The notes: generated by a model not told the origin, from the letters alone. Positions 1 through 8,384 are shown, counted from the first letter of the stretch. The stretch: DNA of 64,000 bases from Pantoea alhagi (GCF_002101395.1 NZ_CP019706.1:1178001-1242000), one strand, 5' to 3'. Numbers and translations: made by a program.

Positions 1-604
1 CGACGATCAGGTGTTCGTTAATGTCCGCAGACAGATCAGTACGTTCAGGAATACGTTTGAACACACCTTCCATCTTAGTTGCATCAACTTCCAGCCAGGT
101 TGGCTTTTCACGCTGCTCAGCCAGCTCCAGAGCGGCTTTCACGCGAGACTGCTTTTTGGCTTTCTCGCGGATGCTGACTACGTCATTCGGAGATACCTGA
201 TAAGAAGCGATGTTAACAACGCGACCATTTACCATGATGGATTTATGGCTAACCAGCTGACGTGCTTCTGCACGAGTGGCACCAAAGCCCATACGATAAA
301 CTACGTTGTCCAGACGACCTTCCAGCAGTTGTAACAGGTTTTCACCGGTGTTGCCTTTCAGACGCGCTGCTTCTTTGTAATAGTTACGGAACTGACGCTC
401 AAGCACGCCGTAGATACGACGAACTTTCTGCTTTTCACGTAACTGACCGCCGTAGTCAGACAGACGCGGTTTACGCGCACCGTGCTGGCCAGGGGCTTGT
501 TCAATCTTACACTTGGAATCAATCGCGCGAACGCCAGACTTCAGGAATAAGTCTGTGCCCTCACGACGGCTCAGCTTGAGCTTAGGACCCAAATATCTTG
601 CCAT
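1..604 (-). CDS. rpsD: 30S ribosomal protein S4 (3' end cut by window edge)
   Basis: S4 is a primary 16S rRNA-binding protein that starts assembly of the small-subunit body; it also represses the alpha operon. The reading frame starts at an ATG (604-602) with the typical MARYLGPKLK start and runs open to the window edge, covering 201 residues. The family is usually 206 residues, so only about five C-terminal residues and the stop are missing. It is the third gene of the alpha operon after rpsM and rpsK; rpoA and rplQ should follow outside the window. Confidence 0.98.
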   Translation of the reverse strand, partial: MARYLGPKLKLSRREGTDLFLKSGVRAIDSKCKIEQAPGQHGARKPRLSDYGGQLREKQKVRRIYGVLERQFRNYYKEAARLKGNTGENLLQLLEGRLDNVVYRMGFGATRAEARQLVSHKSIMVNGRVVNIASYQVSPNDVVSIREKAKKQSRVKAALELAEQREKPTWLEVDATKMEGVFKRIPERTDLSADINEHLIV

Positions 605-635
605 TTTCTTTCTCCAACTATCCTAAAAACGGGCG

Positions 636-1025
636 TTATACGCGACGTTTTTTCGGCGGACGACAACCGTTGTGAGGGATCGGAGTCACATCAGTAATAT
701 TAGTGATGCGGAAACCTGCGGCGTTCAGAGCACGAATGGTAGATTCGCGACCCGGACCCGGACCCTTAACCATAACTTCCAGATTCTTGATACCGTAATC
801 TTTCACGGCCTCTGCGCAACGCTCAGCAGCAACCTGTGCAGCGAACGGCGTAGATTTACGAGAACCACGGAAACCGGAACCACCGGCAGTTGCCCAACCC
901 AGTGCGTTACCCTGACGGTCAGTAATGGTAACGATGGTGTTGTTAAAAGAAGCATGGACATGAGCCACGCCATCTGAGACTTGTTTTCTTACACGCTTAC
1001 GTGCACGAACTGGTGCCTTTGCCAT
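636..1025 (-). CDS. rpsK: 30S ribosomal protein S11
   Basis: S11 lies on the platform of the 30S subunit and contacts the mRNA exit region. The 129-residue product has the full family length, with the basic N-terminus and the C-terminal HNGCRPPKKRRV tail. It follows rpsM after 16 bases and precedes rpsD by 31 bases, the alpha operon order. Nothing is unusual. Confidence 0.98.
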   Translation of the reverse strand: MAKAPVRARKRVRKQVSDGVAHVHASFNNTIVTITDRQGNALGWATAGGSGFRGSRKSTPFAAQVAAERCAEAVKDYGIKNLEVMVKGPGPGRESTIRALNAAGFRITNITDVTPIPHNGCRPPKKRRV

Positions 1026-1041
1026 TATTCAATCACCCCGA

Positions 1042-1398
1042 TTATTTCTTGATCGGTTTGCGCGGACCCTTACGGGTACGGGCGTTGGTCTTGGTACGCT
1101 GACCGCGCACTGGCAGACCACGACGATGACGCAAACCGCGATAGCAACCAAGGTCCATCAGACGCTTGATGCTCATGCTCACTTCACGGCGCAGATCACC
1201 TTCAACGACAAATTTGGCAACTTCGTCACGCAGCGTGTCGATTTGTTCTTCAGACAGCTCACTGATCTTAACATCTTCAGCGATACCCGCAGCAGCACAG
1301 ATGGCCTTGGAGCGAGTTTTGCCGACACCGTAGATCGAAGTTAATGCGATTACGGCATGTTTCTGATCAGGAATGTTAATGCCTGCTATACGGGCCAC
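1042..1398 (-). CDS. rpsM: 30S ribosomal protein S13
   Basis: S13 sits in the head of the 30S subunit and forms intersubunit bridges to 23S rRNA and L5. The product is 118 residues and begins MARIAGINIPDQKH. The start codon is GTG, preceded by a GGAG Shine-Dalgarno inside the alpha leader; the GTG start is part of the S4-controlled translational switch known in E. coli. It is the first gene of the alpha operon. Confidence 0.98.
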   Translation of the reverse strand: MARIAGINIPDQKHAVIALTSIYGVGKTRSKAICAAAGIAEDVKISELSEEQIDTLRDEVAKFVVEGDLRREVSMSIKRLMDLGCYRGLRHRRGLPVRGQRTKTNARTRKGPRKPIKK

Positions 1399-1515
1399 TA
1401 TGCACTCCTACTATTTAATATGTACGCACCATGCTGAAAAGCCCGTTTTCAGGATACTCAAATGGAAACGTACAGACATACAAAAGATTGGCTGGCTAAT
1501 CTAGCCAGCTCAACC
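1399..1515 (-). promoter_or_regulatory. Alpha operon leader (S4-binding pseudoknot region)
   Basis: The sequence between rpmJ and rpsM closely resembles the E. coli alpha operon leader, in which S4 binds a pseudoknot spanning the rpsM ribosome binding site and blocks initiation. Visible here are a 7-bp stem (1491-1497 with 1503-1509) and a block around 1440-1460 containing GGGCTTTTCAGCATGG on the minus strand, followed by GGAG and the GTG start. Homology is recognised by eye; the pseudoknot fold was not computed. Confidence 0.8.
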
Positions 1516-1544
1516 CAACTTTGCAAGAAAAATATGCGAGAAAA

Positions 1545-1661
1545 TCAGCCCTGGCGCTGTTTATGCTTAGGCTCGGCACTGCAAATCACACGAACGACGC
1601 CGTCGCGACGAATGATTTTGCAGTTACGACATAATTTCTTGACGGAAGCACGAACTTTCAT
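1545..1661 (-). CDS. rpmJ: 50S ribosomal protein L36
   Basis: A 38-residue protein beginning MKVRASVKKLC and ending KHKQRQG. L36 is the smallest 50S protein and binds domain VI of 23S rRNA. The cysteines in CRNCK and in VICS, with a histidine in PKHK, form the C-C-C-H zinc ribbon of the zinc-binding form. It lies 31 bases after secY at the end of the spc operon. Confidence 0.97.
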   Translation of the reverse strand: MKVRASVKKLCRNCKIIRRDGVVRVICSAEPKHKQRQG

Positions 1662-1692
1662 TTTTACTCTCCGTAACTTCTCAAGCGCCTGA

Positions 1693-3024
1693 TTAGCGGC
1701 TATAGCCTTTCAGGTTTGCTTTCTTCAATGCAGACTCGTACTGACTGGACATCATCAGAGTTTGCACTTGAGCCATAAAGTCCATGATGACCACAACGAC
1801 GATAAGCAGTGAGGTTCCACCGAAGTAGAACGGTACTTTCATCGCATCACGCATGAACTCCGGGATCAGGCAGATGAAAGTAATGTAGAGCGCACCAACT
1901 AGCGTCAGACGCGTCATCACTTTATCGATGTACTTCGCCGTTTGCTCTCCCGGACGAATTCCTGGTACAAATGCACCAGACTTCTTCAGGTTATCTGCTG
2001 TTTCTCGCGGATTGAAAACCAACGCCGTATAGAAGAAACAGAAGAAGATGATTGCAGTCGCATAGAGTAGCACATAAAGCGGCTGTCCTGGCTGCAAATA
2101 CATCGAAATAGTTGTCAGCCAGTTCCACCCTGTACCGCCACCAAACCATGAAGCAATGGTAGCTGGAAACAGAATAATGCTTGAGGCGAAAATTGCCGGG
2201 ATAACCCCTGCCATATTCACTTTCAATGGTAAATGTGTACTCTGTGCAGCATAGACACGACGGCCTTGCTGACGTTTCGCATAGTTCACCACAATGCGGC
2301 GTTGACCACGCTCAACGAAAACAACGAAGAAGGTCACTGCAAATACGAGAACTGCAACCAACAGCAACAGAAGGAAGTGCAGGTCGCCTTGCCGCGCTTG
2401 CTCGATGGTATGGCCAATGGCCGGCGGAAGCCCCGCAACAATACCAGCAAAGATTATGATCGAGATACCGTTACCAATACCTCGTTCAGTAATCTGCTCG
2501 CCCAGCCACATCAGGAACATCGTCCCTGTAACCAGACTCACAACAGCGGTGAAGTAGAAAGCAAAGCCTGGATTGATTACCAGGCCCTGCATTCCAGGCA
2601 TATTCGGTAAACCGGTAGCAATACCGATCGACTGGAATATAGCCAACACCAGAGTACCGTAACGGGTGTACTGACTAATCTTACGACGGCCAGCCTCCCC
2701 TTCTTTCTTTATTTCTGCCAGGGCGGGATGAACCACCGTTAACAGCTGGATAATAATTGATGCCGAAATATACGGCATAATACCCAGAGCAAAGATAGAA
2801 GCACGGCTTAATGCACCACCAGAGAACATGTTAAACATTTCAATGATGGTGCCACGCTGTTGTTCAAGCAGTTTGGCAAGTACAGTGGCATCGATACCAG
2901 GGATCGGAATAAAAGAGCCAATGCGGAATACAATCAGCGCACCGATGACAAACAAAAGTCTGCGTTTCAGTTCGCCGAAACCGCCCTTGGCACTTTGAAA
3001 ATCTAATCCTGGTTGCTTAGCCAT
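1693..3024 (-). CDS. secY: Preprotein translocase channel subunit SecY
   Basis: SecY is the central channel of the Sec translocon in the inner membrane; with SecE and SecG it moves unfolded preproteins driven by SecA or the ribosome. The 443-residue product is full length, with ten hydrophobic segments and the conserved cytoplasmic loop that includes PRETADNLKKSG. It lies eight bases after rplO in the spc operon, as usual. Confidence 0.98.
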   Translation of the reverse strand: MAKQPGLDFQSAKGGFGELKRRLLFVIGALIVFRIGSFIPIPGIDATVLAKLLEQQRGTIIEMFNMFSGGALSRASIFALGIMPYISASIIIQLLTVVHPALAEIKKEGEAGRRKISQYTRYGTLVLAIFQSIGIATGLPNMPGMQGLVINPGFAFYFTAVVSLVTGTMFLMWLGEQITERGIGNGISIIIFAGIVAGLPPAIGHTIEQARQGDLHFLLLLLVAVLVFAVTFFVVFVERGQRRIVVNYAKRQQGRRVYAAQSTHLPLKVNMAGVIPAIFASSIILFPATIASWFGGGTGWNWLTTISMYLQPGQPLYVLLYATAIIFFCFFYTALVFNPRETADNLKKSGAFVPGIRPGEQTAKYIDKVMTRLTLVGALYITFICLIPEFMRDAMKVPFYFGGTSLLIVVVVIMDFMAQVQTLMMSSQYESALKKANLKGYSR

Positions 3025-3031
3025 CTGCTAC

Positions 3032-3466
3032 TTATTCCTCAATTGTACCGCCAGCAGCTTCGATTGCAGCACGAGCGCCTTTAGTGACACGCAGACCGCG
3101 AACCGTAACCGGTGCAGAAACTTCGCCAGACAGAATCACTTTCGCGAATTCGATCTGAGTACCGATGATGTTTGCTGCTTTCAGCGTATTCAGGTCAACG
3201 ATACCGCCTTCCACTTTCGCCAGCTCGGACAGACGAACTTCCGCTGTTACCATTGCTTTACGAGAAGTGAAGCCGAATTTCGGCAGACGACGGTACAGCG
3301 GCATCTGGCCGCCTTCGAAACCACGACGTACGCCACCGCCAGAACGAGAGTTCTGACCTTTGTGACCACGGCCGCCGGTTTTACCGAGACCAGAACCGAT
3401 ACCACGACCCAGGCGTTTACCCGCCTGTTTTGAGCCTTCGGCGGGAGACAGAGTATTCAAACGCAT
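3032..3466 (-). CDS. rplO: 50S ribosomal protein L15
   Basis: L15 is a late-assembling 50S protein whose glycine- and arginine-rich N-terminal extension reaches into 23S rRNA. The product is 144 residues, with MRLNTLSPAEGSK at the start and a GRGIGSGLGKTGGRGHKGQ stretch. It starts three bases after the rpmD stop, so the two are probably translationally coupled. Confidence 0.98.
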   Translation of the reverse strand: MRLNTLSPAEGSKQAGKRLGRGIGSGLGKTGGRGHKGQNSRSGGGVRRGFEGGQMPLYRRLPKFGFTSRKAMVTAEVRLSELAKVEGGIVDLNTLKAANIIGTQIEFAKVILSGEVSAPVTVRGLRVTKGARAAIEAAGGTIEE

Positions 3467-3469
3467 CTG

Positions 3470-3649
3470 TTACTCCTCCACTTTAACCATATAGGAAATA
3501 GCGTTAACCATACCGCGTACAGCAGGCGTGTCTTCACGCTCAACGGTATGACCAATGCGACGCAGACCCAGGCCAAGCAGCGTTGCCTTATGCTTAGGCA
3601 AACGGCCGATTGCACTACGGGTTTGTGTAATTTTGATCGTCTTTGCCAT
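3470..3649 (-). CDS. rpmD: 50S ribosomal protein L30
   Basis: A 59-residue protein, MAKTIKITQTRSAIGRLPKH onwards, matching the family length. An in-frame codon two residues upstream could also start it, but the ATG at 3649 gives the standard protein and lies six bases after the rpsE stop. L30 binds 5S/23S rRNA regions of the large subunit. Confidence 0.97.
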   Translation of the reverse strand: MAKTIKITQTRSAIGRLPKHKATLLGLGLRRIGHTVEREDTPAVRGMVNAISYMVKVEE

Positions 3650-3655
3650 GGTCAA

Positions 3656-4156
3656 TTACCCCAGAATGTCTTCAACGGATTTACCACGCTTGGCAGCGAC
3701 CATTTCCGGAGATTTCATATTTTCCAGGCCATCAATAGTTGCACGAACCACGTTAATCGGGTTGGTGGAACCATAGGTTTTAGCCAGAACGTTATGAACT
3801 CCAGCGACTTCCAGGACGGCGCGCATTGCACCACCGGCAATAATACCGGTACCTTCAGAAGCCGGTTGCATGAACACACGGGAACCTGTGTGTGCACCTT
3901 TAACCGGGTGCTGCAGGGTGCCGTTAGTCAGCGCGACGTTAATCATGTTGCGACGGGCTTTTTCCATCGCTTTCTGGATCGCTGCCGGTACTTCACGCGC
4001 TTTACCGTAACCAAAACCTACGCGACCGTTACCATCACCCACTACAGTCAGTGCGGTGAAGGAGAAAATACGGCCACCTTTAACAGTTTTAGATACACGG
4101 TTTACCGCGATCAGTTTTTCCTGCAGTTCGCCAGCTTGTTTCTCGATGTGTGCCAT
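3656..4156 (-). CDS. rpsE: 30S ribosomal protein S5
   Basis: S5 takes part in decoding fidelity and forms part of the mRNA entry channel. The product is 166 residues, with the double-stranded-RNA-binding-like N-terminal domain (roughly residues 10-75, containing VVGDGNGRVGFGYGKA) and the C-terminal S5 fold. No spectinomycin-resistance-type change is evident in the loop near residues 20-30 (VSKTVKGGR). Confidence 0.98.
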   Translation of the reverse strand: MAHIEKQAGELQEKLIAVNRVSKTVKGGRIFSFTALTVVGDGNGRVGFGYGKAREVPAAIQKAMEKARRNMINVALTNGTLQHPVKGAHTGSRVFMQPASEGTGIIAGGAMRAVLEVAGVHNVLAKTYGSTNPINVVRATIDGLENMKSPEMVAAKRGKSVEDILG

Positions 4157-4170
4157 CTTAGACCTCTACC

Positions 4171-4524
4171 TTAGAACTGAAGGCCAGCTTCACGGGCAGC
4201 TTCTGCCAGTGCCTGGACGCGACCATGATATTGGAAACCGGAACGGTCGAAAGCAACGTCTTTGATGCCTTTTTCCAGCGCGCGCTCAGCGATAGCTTTA
4301 CCTACAGCAGACGCAGCGTCTTTGTTGCCGGTGTACTTCAGTTGTTCAGAGATAGCTTTTTCTACAGTAGAAGCAGCAACCAGAACTTCAGAGCCGTTCG
4401 GGGCGATGACCTGTGCGTAAATATGACGCGGGGTACGATGTACCACCAGGCGAGTAGCACCCAGCTCTTTGATCTTGCGACGTGCGCGGGTCGCACGACG
4501 GATACGAGCAGATTTCTTATCCAT
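4171..4524 (-). CDS. rplR: 50S ribosomal protein L18
   Basis: L18 binds 5S rRNA and delivers it, with L5, to the central protuberance of the 50S subunit. The 117-residue protein starts MDKKSARIRRATRARR with the expected very basic N-terminus. It lies 14 bases before rpsE and 9 bases after rplF. Confidence 0.98.
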   Translation of the reverse strand: MDKKSARIRRATRARRKIKELGATRLVVHRTPRHIYAQVIAPNGSEVLVAASTVEKAISEQLKYTGNKDAASAVGKAIAERALEKGIKDVAFDRSGFQYHGRVQALAEAAREAGLQF

Positions 4525-4533
4525 AGTGTTACC

Positions 4534-5067
4534 TTACTTCTTCTTAGCCTCTTTGGTACGCACGACTTCGTCGGCGTAACGAACACCCTTGCCTTTGTAA
4601 GGCTCAGGACGACGGTAGGCGCGCAAGTCAGCCGCAACCTGGCCGATCAGCTGTTTATCAGCACCTTTCAGTACGATTTCAGTCTGAGACGGACATTCTG
4701 CAGTGATTCCCGCAGGCAGAGCGTGTTCAACCGGGTGAGAAAAACCCAGTGACAGATTCACGACATCGCCTTTAACGGCTGCACGATAACCTACACCAAC
4801 CAGCTGCAGCTTCTTAGTGAAGCCTTCGGTAACACCGATAACCATTGCGTTCAGCAGCGCACGGGCAGTACCCGCCTGCGCCCAGCCATCAACGAAGCCT
4901 TCGCGCGGAGCGAAAGTCAGAGCGTTGTCAGCATGCTTAATTTCAACAGCATTATTGATAGTACGAGTCAGCTCGCCGTTTTTACCTTTGATCGAAATTT
5001 CCTGACCGTTGAGTTTTACCTCTACGCCGGCAGGAACAACGACAGGTGCTTTAGCAACACGAGACAT
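4534..5067 (-). CDS. rplF: 50S ribosomal protein L6
   Basis: L6 is a two-domain protein near the factor-binding site of the 50S subunit. The product has 177 residues, with the conserved C-terminal motif PEPYKGKGVRYADEVV that contacts the sarcin-ricin loop region. It sits between rpsH and rplR in standard spc order. Confidence 0.98.
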   Translation of the reverse strand: MSRVAKAPVVVPAGVEVKLNGQEISIKGKNGELTRTINNAVEIKHADNALTFAPREGFVDGWAQAGTARALLNAMVIGVTEGFTKKLQLVGVGYRAAVKGDVVNLSLGFSHPVEHALPAGITAECPSQTEIVLKGADKQLIGQVAADLRAYRRPEPYKGKGVRYADEVVRTKEAKKK

Positions 5068-5078
5068 TTTTTCCTCCG

Positions 5079-5471
5079 TTAAGCTACGTAGCAGATAATT
5101 TCGCCACCAAGACCAGCCTGGCGCGCTGCACGATCAGTCATAACACCTTTAGAGGTAGAAACAACAGCAATACCCAGTCCAGCCATTACCTTCGGCAGCT
5201 CATCTTTTTTCTTATAGATGCGCAGGCCAGGACGGCTAACACGTTGAATGCTTTCTACCACAGCTTTACCCTGGAAATACTTAAGAGTCAGTTCCAGTTC
5301 CGGCTTGATGTCGCCTTCGATTTTGAAATCTTCAATATAACCTTCTTCCTTCAGCACGTTGGCGATTGCCACTTTCAGCTTGGAGGAAGGCATGGTGACC
5401 GCAACTTTGTTCGCGGCCTGACCGTTACGGATACGGGTCAGCATATCCGCGATCGGATCTTGCATGCTCAT
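5079..5471 (-). CDS. rpsH: 30S ribosomal protein S8
   Basis: S8 is a primary 16S rRNA-binding protein and, in E. coli, the autogenous repressor of the spc operon through a site at the start of rplE. The product is 130 residues, from MSMQDPIADMLTRI to the conserved GGEIICYVA end. It lies 33 bases after rpsN. Confidence 0.98.
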   Translation of the reverse strand: MSMQDPIADMLTRIRNGQAANKVAVTMPSSKLKVAIANVLKEEGYIEDFKIEGDIKPELELTLKYFQGKAVVESIQRVSRPGLRIYKKKDELPKVMAGLGIAVVSTSKGVMTDRAARQAGLGGEIICYVA

Positions 5472-5504
5472 CTGTCTTTACTCCCGTGATTCAATTGGTG
5501 ACAA

Positions 5505-5810
5505 TTACCAGCTAGCCTTTTTCAGACCCGGGATTTCACCGCGCATAGCGGCTTCACGGACCTTGATACGGCTCAACCCGAACTTCCGCAGGAAACCATG
5601 CGGACGACCTGTTTGACGGCAGCGGTTACGCTGACGAGACGGGCTGGAATCACGCGGCAGACTCTGCAGCTTGAGAACAGCATTCCAACGATCTTCGTCG
5701 GAGGCGTTCACATCAGAAATGATCGCTTTCAGTTCAACGCGTTTTGCGAAGAATTTGTCTGCTAATTTCTCACGCTTGACTTCGCGTGCTTTCATTGATT
5801 GCTTAGCCAT
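5505..5810 (-). CDS. rpsN: 30S ribosomal protein S14 (zinc-independent type)
   Basis: S14 lies in the 30S head beside S3 and S10. The 101-residue product is the longer, cysteine-free form typical of Enterobacterales, with the insert around residues 35-65 and the conserved SRIKVREAAMRGEIPGLKKA end. It follows rplE after 14 bases. Confidence 0.98.
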   Translation of the reverse strand: MAKQSMKAREVKREKLADKFFAKRVELKAIISDVNASDEDRWNAVLKLQSLPRDSSPSRQRNRCRQTGRPHGFLRKFGLSRIKVREAAMRGEIPGLKKASW

Positions 5811-5824
5811 TAAGTAACCCTACC

Positions 5825-6364
5825 TTACTTGCGGAACGGGAAGTCAAAAGCAGCCAGCAGAGCACGGCCTTCATCATCAGATTTCGCAGTAGTGGTAATG
5901 GTAATATCCAAACCACGAACGCGATCGACTTTGTCATAGTCGATTTCTGGGAAGATGATCTGCTCACGGACGCCCATGCTATAGTTACCACGACCATCGA
6001 AAGACTTCGCAGACAGGCCACGAAAGTCACGAATACGCGGTACAGCAATAGTGACCAGACGCTCAAAGAACTCCCACATGCGTTCGCCACGCAGAGTTAC
6101 TTTACAGCCGATCGGATAGCCCTGACGGATTTTGAAGCCTGCAACTGATTTGCGTGCTTTGGTGACCAGCGGTTTTTGACCGGAGATTGCTGCCAGGTCA
6201 GCTACTGCGTTATCCAGCAGCTTTTTGTCAGCGATCGCTTCACCAACACCCATGTTCAGGGTGATCTTCTCGACCCGAGGGACTTGCATGACAGAATTGT
6301 AGCCAAACTCAGTCATGAGTTTTTTAACTACTTCGTCTTTGTAGTAATCATGCAGTTTCGCCAT
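5825..6364 (-). CDS. rplE: 50S ribosomal protein L5
   Basis: L5 binds 5S rRNA in the central protuberance and contacts P-site tRNA. The product is 179 residues and starts MAKLHDYYKDEVVKKLMTEF. In E. coli the start of this gene carries the S8 regulatory target that mimics its 16S rRNA site; I did not fold it here. It lies 14 bases after rplX. Confidence 0.98.
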   Translation of the reverse strand: MAKLHDYYKDEVVKKLMTEFGYNSVMQVPRVEKITLNMGVGEAIADKKLLDNAVADLAAISGQKPLVTKARKSVAGFKIRQGYPIGCKVTLRGERMWEFFERLVTIAVPRIRDFRGLSAKSFDGRGNYSMGVREQIIFPEIDYDKVDRVRGLDITITTTAKSDDEGRALLAAFDFPFRK

Positions 6365-6378
6365 CGTACTACTCCAAA

Positions 6379-6693
6379 TTACTTGATAGTTTCGCTGTTA
6401 GACTTGAAGAAACGGACTTTTTTGCCGTCTTCGAATCTAAAGCCTACACGGTCAGCCTTGCCGGTAGCCGCATTGAAGATAGCAACGTTAGAAACCTGAA
6501 TTGCAGCTTCTTTTTCAACGATGCCGCCCGGTTGGTTCAGAGCCGGAACCGGCTTCTGATGTTTCTTCACCAGGTTGATACCTTCAACAATGACCTTGCC
6601 AGAAGACAGGACATTTTTTACTTTACCGCGCTTACCTTTATCTTTACCGGTCAGCACGATAACTTCGTCATTACGACGGATTTTCGCTGCCAT
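6379..6693 (-). CDS. rplX: 50S ribosomal protein L24
   Basis: L24 is an assembly initiator of the 50S subunit with a KOW-type SH3-like barrel: residues 9-30 read VIVLTGKDKGKRGKVKNVL. The product is 104 residues, the family length, and lies ten bases after rplN. Confidence 0.98.
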   Translation of the reverse strand: MAAKIRRNDEVIVLTGKDKGKRGKVKNVLSSGKVIVEGINLVKKHQKPVPALNQPGGIVEKEAAIQVSNVAIFNAATGKADRVGFRFEDGKKVRFFKSNSETIK

Positions 6694-6703
6694 TGCTCGC
6701 TCC

Positions 6704-7075
6704 TTAGAGTACTTCTGGTGCCAGGGAGATAATTTTCATGAACTTTTCATTACGAAGTTCACGAGTTACCGGCCCAAAAATACGCGTTCCGATAGGCTGC
6801 TCGCTGTTATTGTTCAGAATAACGCATGCATTACCATCGAAGCGAATGACAGAACCGTCAGGGCGACGAACACCCTTCCTGGTGCGCACCACTACCGCCT
6901 TAAGCACATCACCTTTTTTCACTTTACCACGCGGAATTGCTTCCTTGATGGTAACTTTGATGATGTCGCCTACGCCTGCGTAGCGACGGTGCGAGCCACC
7001 CAGAACCTTGATACACATTACGCGACGTGCACCGGAGTTGTCGGCGACGTTCAGCATAGTCTGTTCTTGGATCAT
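6704..7075 (-). CDS. rplN: 50S ribosomal protein L14
   Basis: L14 forms an intersubunit bridge and is the binding site of the ribosome silencing factor. The product is 123 residues, MIQEQTMLNVADNSGARRVM onwards. It is the first gene of the spc operon, with a promoter 80 to 110 bases upstream (7157-7185), and is separated from the S10 operon by an unusually wide gap. Confidence 0.98.
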   Translation of the reverse strand: MIQEQTMLNVADNSGARRVMCIKVLGGSHRRYAGVGDIIKVTIKEAIPRGKVKKGDVLKAVVVRTRKGVRRPDGSVIRFDGNACVILNNNSEQPIGTRIFGPVTRELRNEKFMKIISLAPEVL

Positions 7076-7156
7076 TTTAGTGCTCCGCTAATGTCAACTA
7101 CTACTTCGGGACCCAAACAGAGGGTCGTTAGAAAGCCCCATAATTGAGGGCGCGGC

Positions 7157-7185
7157 ATTATAACACCGGTCCCCGCAGATGGGTA
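7157..7185 (-). promoter_or_regulatory. Main spc operon promoter
   Basis: On the minus strand a perfect TATAAT (7157-7162) is preceded by a 17-base spacer and TACCCA (7180-7185), with an A/T-rich tract just upstream that could act as an UP element. The surrounding sequence closely matches the E. coli spc promoter as I remember it, including the GCCGCGCCCTC start region. It reads towards rplN. Confidence 0.85.
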
Positions 7186-7244
7186 GAAAAAATAAACGGC
7201 TCATGTCGAGCCGATATTTGAACCTGTAAATTAAGGAACGCGAC

Positions 7245-7273
7245 ATTCTAAGGAATTGTTCACTATGTAGCAA
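7245..7273 (-). promoter_or_regulatory. Candidate second promoter upstream of spc operon
   Basis: TTGCTA (7268-7273), a 17-base spacer and TAGAAT (7245-7250) on the minus strand make a plausible sigma-70 promoter about 90 bases upstream of the main one. It lies in the extra sequence between the S10 and spc operons. Prediction by eye only. Confidence 0.4.
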
Positions 7274-7463
7274 TCGTAATCTGCACACTTCTTCATCTTA
7301 TTGCTGGTTATTCTTCAACGCGGGGCTTGATAAGGGGATTAAGGCACTGAGTAAACGCTAAATGTTAACCACAGCGTTAACTTCGCCATGTTAAACGGCA
7401 AGTACAACCTTGCTAATTAAGATCATTAGGTCGTGGGCAGCGGACAGATACACAATCGCAGGC
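7274..7463. other. Extra intergenic sequence between S10 and spc operons
   Basis: The whole gap between rpsQ and rplN is about 440 bases; in E. coli it is, as I recall, roughly 160. This part holds no convincing gene. There are minus-strand frames of only 11 and 21 codons without ribosome binding sites. An imperfect palindrome pairs AACGCT (7354-7359) with AGCGTT (7373-7378) around a central GTTAAC, and two further GTTAAC/GTTAAA copies follow within 30 bases. Confidence 0.5.
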
Positions 7464-7496
7464 AAAAAAAAACCCTCTGCCAGAGGCAGAGGGTTT
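7464..7496 (-). terminator. Intrinsic terminator of the S10 operon
   Basis: A perfect 12-bp stem (7470-7481 with 7485-7496) with a three-base loop is followed on the minus strand by a run of nine T. It lies 21 bases after the rpsQ stop and should end most S10 operon transcripts before the spc operon. Confidence 0.92.
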
Positions 7497-7516
7497 CAAT
7501 AAGAAAGGAGATTCTA

Positions 7517-7771
7517 TTACAGAACCGCTTTCTCAATAACGCGAACCAGAGTCCAGGACTTAGTCTTGGACAGCGGGCGGCATTCGCGGATTTCTACCAC
7601 GTCGCCGATACCGCATTCGTTGTTCTCGTCATGGATGTGCAGCTTAGTCGTACGCTTAATGAATTTACCGTAGATCGGGTGCTTCACGAAACGCTCGATA
7701 GCAACAACTGCAGATTTCTGCATTTTGTCACTAACAACACGACCTTGCAGAGTACGAATTTTATCGGTCAT
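7517..7771 (-). CDS. rpsQ: 30S ribosomal protein S17
   Basis: S17 is a primary 16S rRNA-binding protein with an OB fold. The product is 84 residues, MTDKIRTLQGRVVSDKMQKS onwards. It overlaps the rpmC stop by one base and is the last gene of the S10 operon, with a strong terminator just behind it. Confidence 0.98.
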   Translation of the reverse strand: MTDKIRTLQGRVVSDKMQKSAVVAIERFVKHPIYGKFIKRTTKLHIHDENNECGIGDVVEIRECRPLSKTKSWTLVRVIEKAVL

Positions 7772-7962
7772 TACGCACCCGCCTTCTCAGTCAGTAAAGT
7801 TTTAACGCGTGCAACATCACGGCGCACATTCTTCAGCAGATGACTCTGCTGCAGCTGGCCAGATGCTGCCTGCATGCGCAGGTTGAACTGCTCGCGCAGC
7901 AGGTTAAGCAGCTCAGTGTTCAGCTCTTCAACGCTTTTTTCACGCAGCTCTTTTGCTTTCAT
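7771..7962 (-). CDS. rpmC: 50S ribosomal protein L29
   Basis: L29 sits at the polypeptide exit tunnel next to L23 and helps form the docking site for trigger factor and SRP. The 63-residue helical hairpin protein starts MKAKELREKSVEELNTELLN. It overlaps both neighbours by a single base, implying translational coupling. Confidence 0.98.
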   Translation of the reverse strand: MKAKELREKSVEELNTELLNLLREQFNLRMQAASGQLQQSHLLKNVRRDVARVKTLLTEKAGA

Positions 7963-8372
7963 TACATCACCGTCTTAGTAACAAAGGTGGTTTTGATAGG
8001 CAGTTTTGCTGCTGCCAGCTTGAATGCTTCACGGGCCAGCTCCTCCGGTACGCCGTCCATTTCATACAGGACTTTACCCGGCTGGATCAAGGCAACCCAA
8101 TACTCCACGTTACCTTTACCTTTACCCATACGCACTTCCAGCGGCTTCTCGGTGATCGGTTTGTCCGGGAATACACGGATCCAGATCTTACCTTGACGCT
8201 TAACTGCACGGGTCATAGCACGACGTGCTGCTTCGATCTGACGAGCAGTCAGACGACCACGGCCAACAGCTTTCAGACCGAAAGTACCGAAGCTCACATC
8301 CGTACCGGCAGCCAGACCACGGTTGCGGCCTTTATGCACCTTACGGAATTTTGTACGCTTTGGTTGTAACAT
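7962..8372 (-). CDS. rplP: 50S ribosomal protein L16
   Basis: L16 organises the A-site side of the peptidyl transferase centre. The 136-residue product has the family start MLQPKRTKFRKVHKGRNRG. It lies 12 bases after rpsC in the S10 operon. Confidence 0.98.
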   Translation of the reverse strand: MLQPKRTKFRKVHKGRNRGLAAGTDVSFGTFGLKAVGRGRLTARQIEAARRAMTRAVKRQGKIWIRVFPDKPITEKPLEVRMGKGKGNVEYWVALIQPGKVLYEMDGVPEELAREAFKLAAAKLPIKTTFVTKTVM

Positions 8373-8384
8373 CAGCGACTCTCC

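Noticed and set aside
3548..4174. Long plus-strand frame of 208 codons opposite rpsE and rpmD
   Set aside because: Shadow of highly biased ribosomal protein codons; no independent signals. The same holds for other long antisense frames across the ribosomal, fusA and secY genes.
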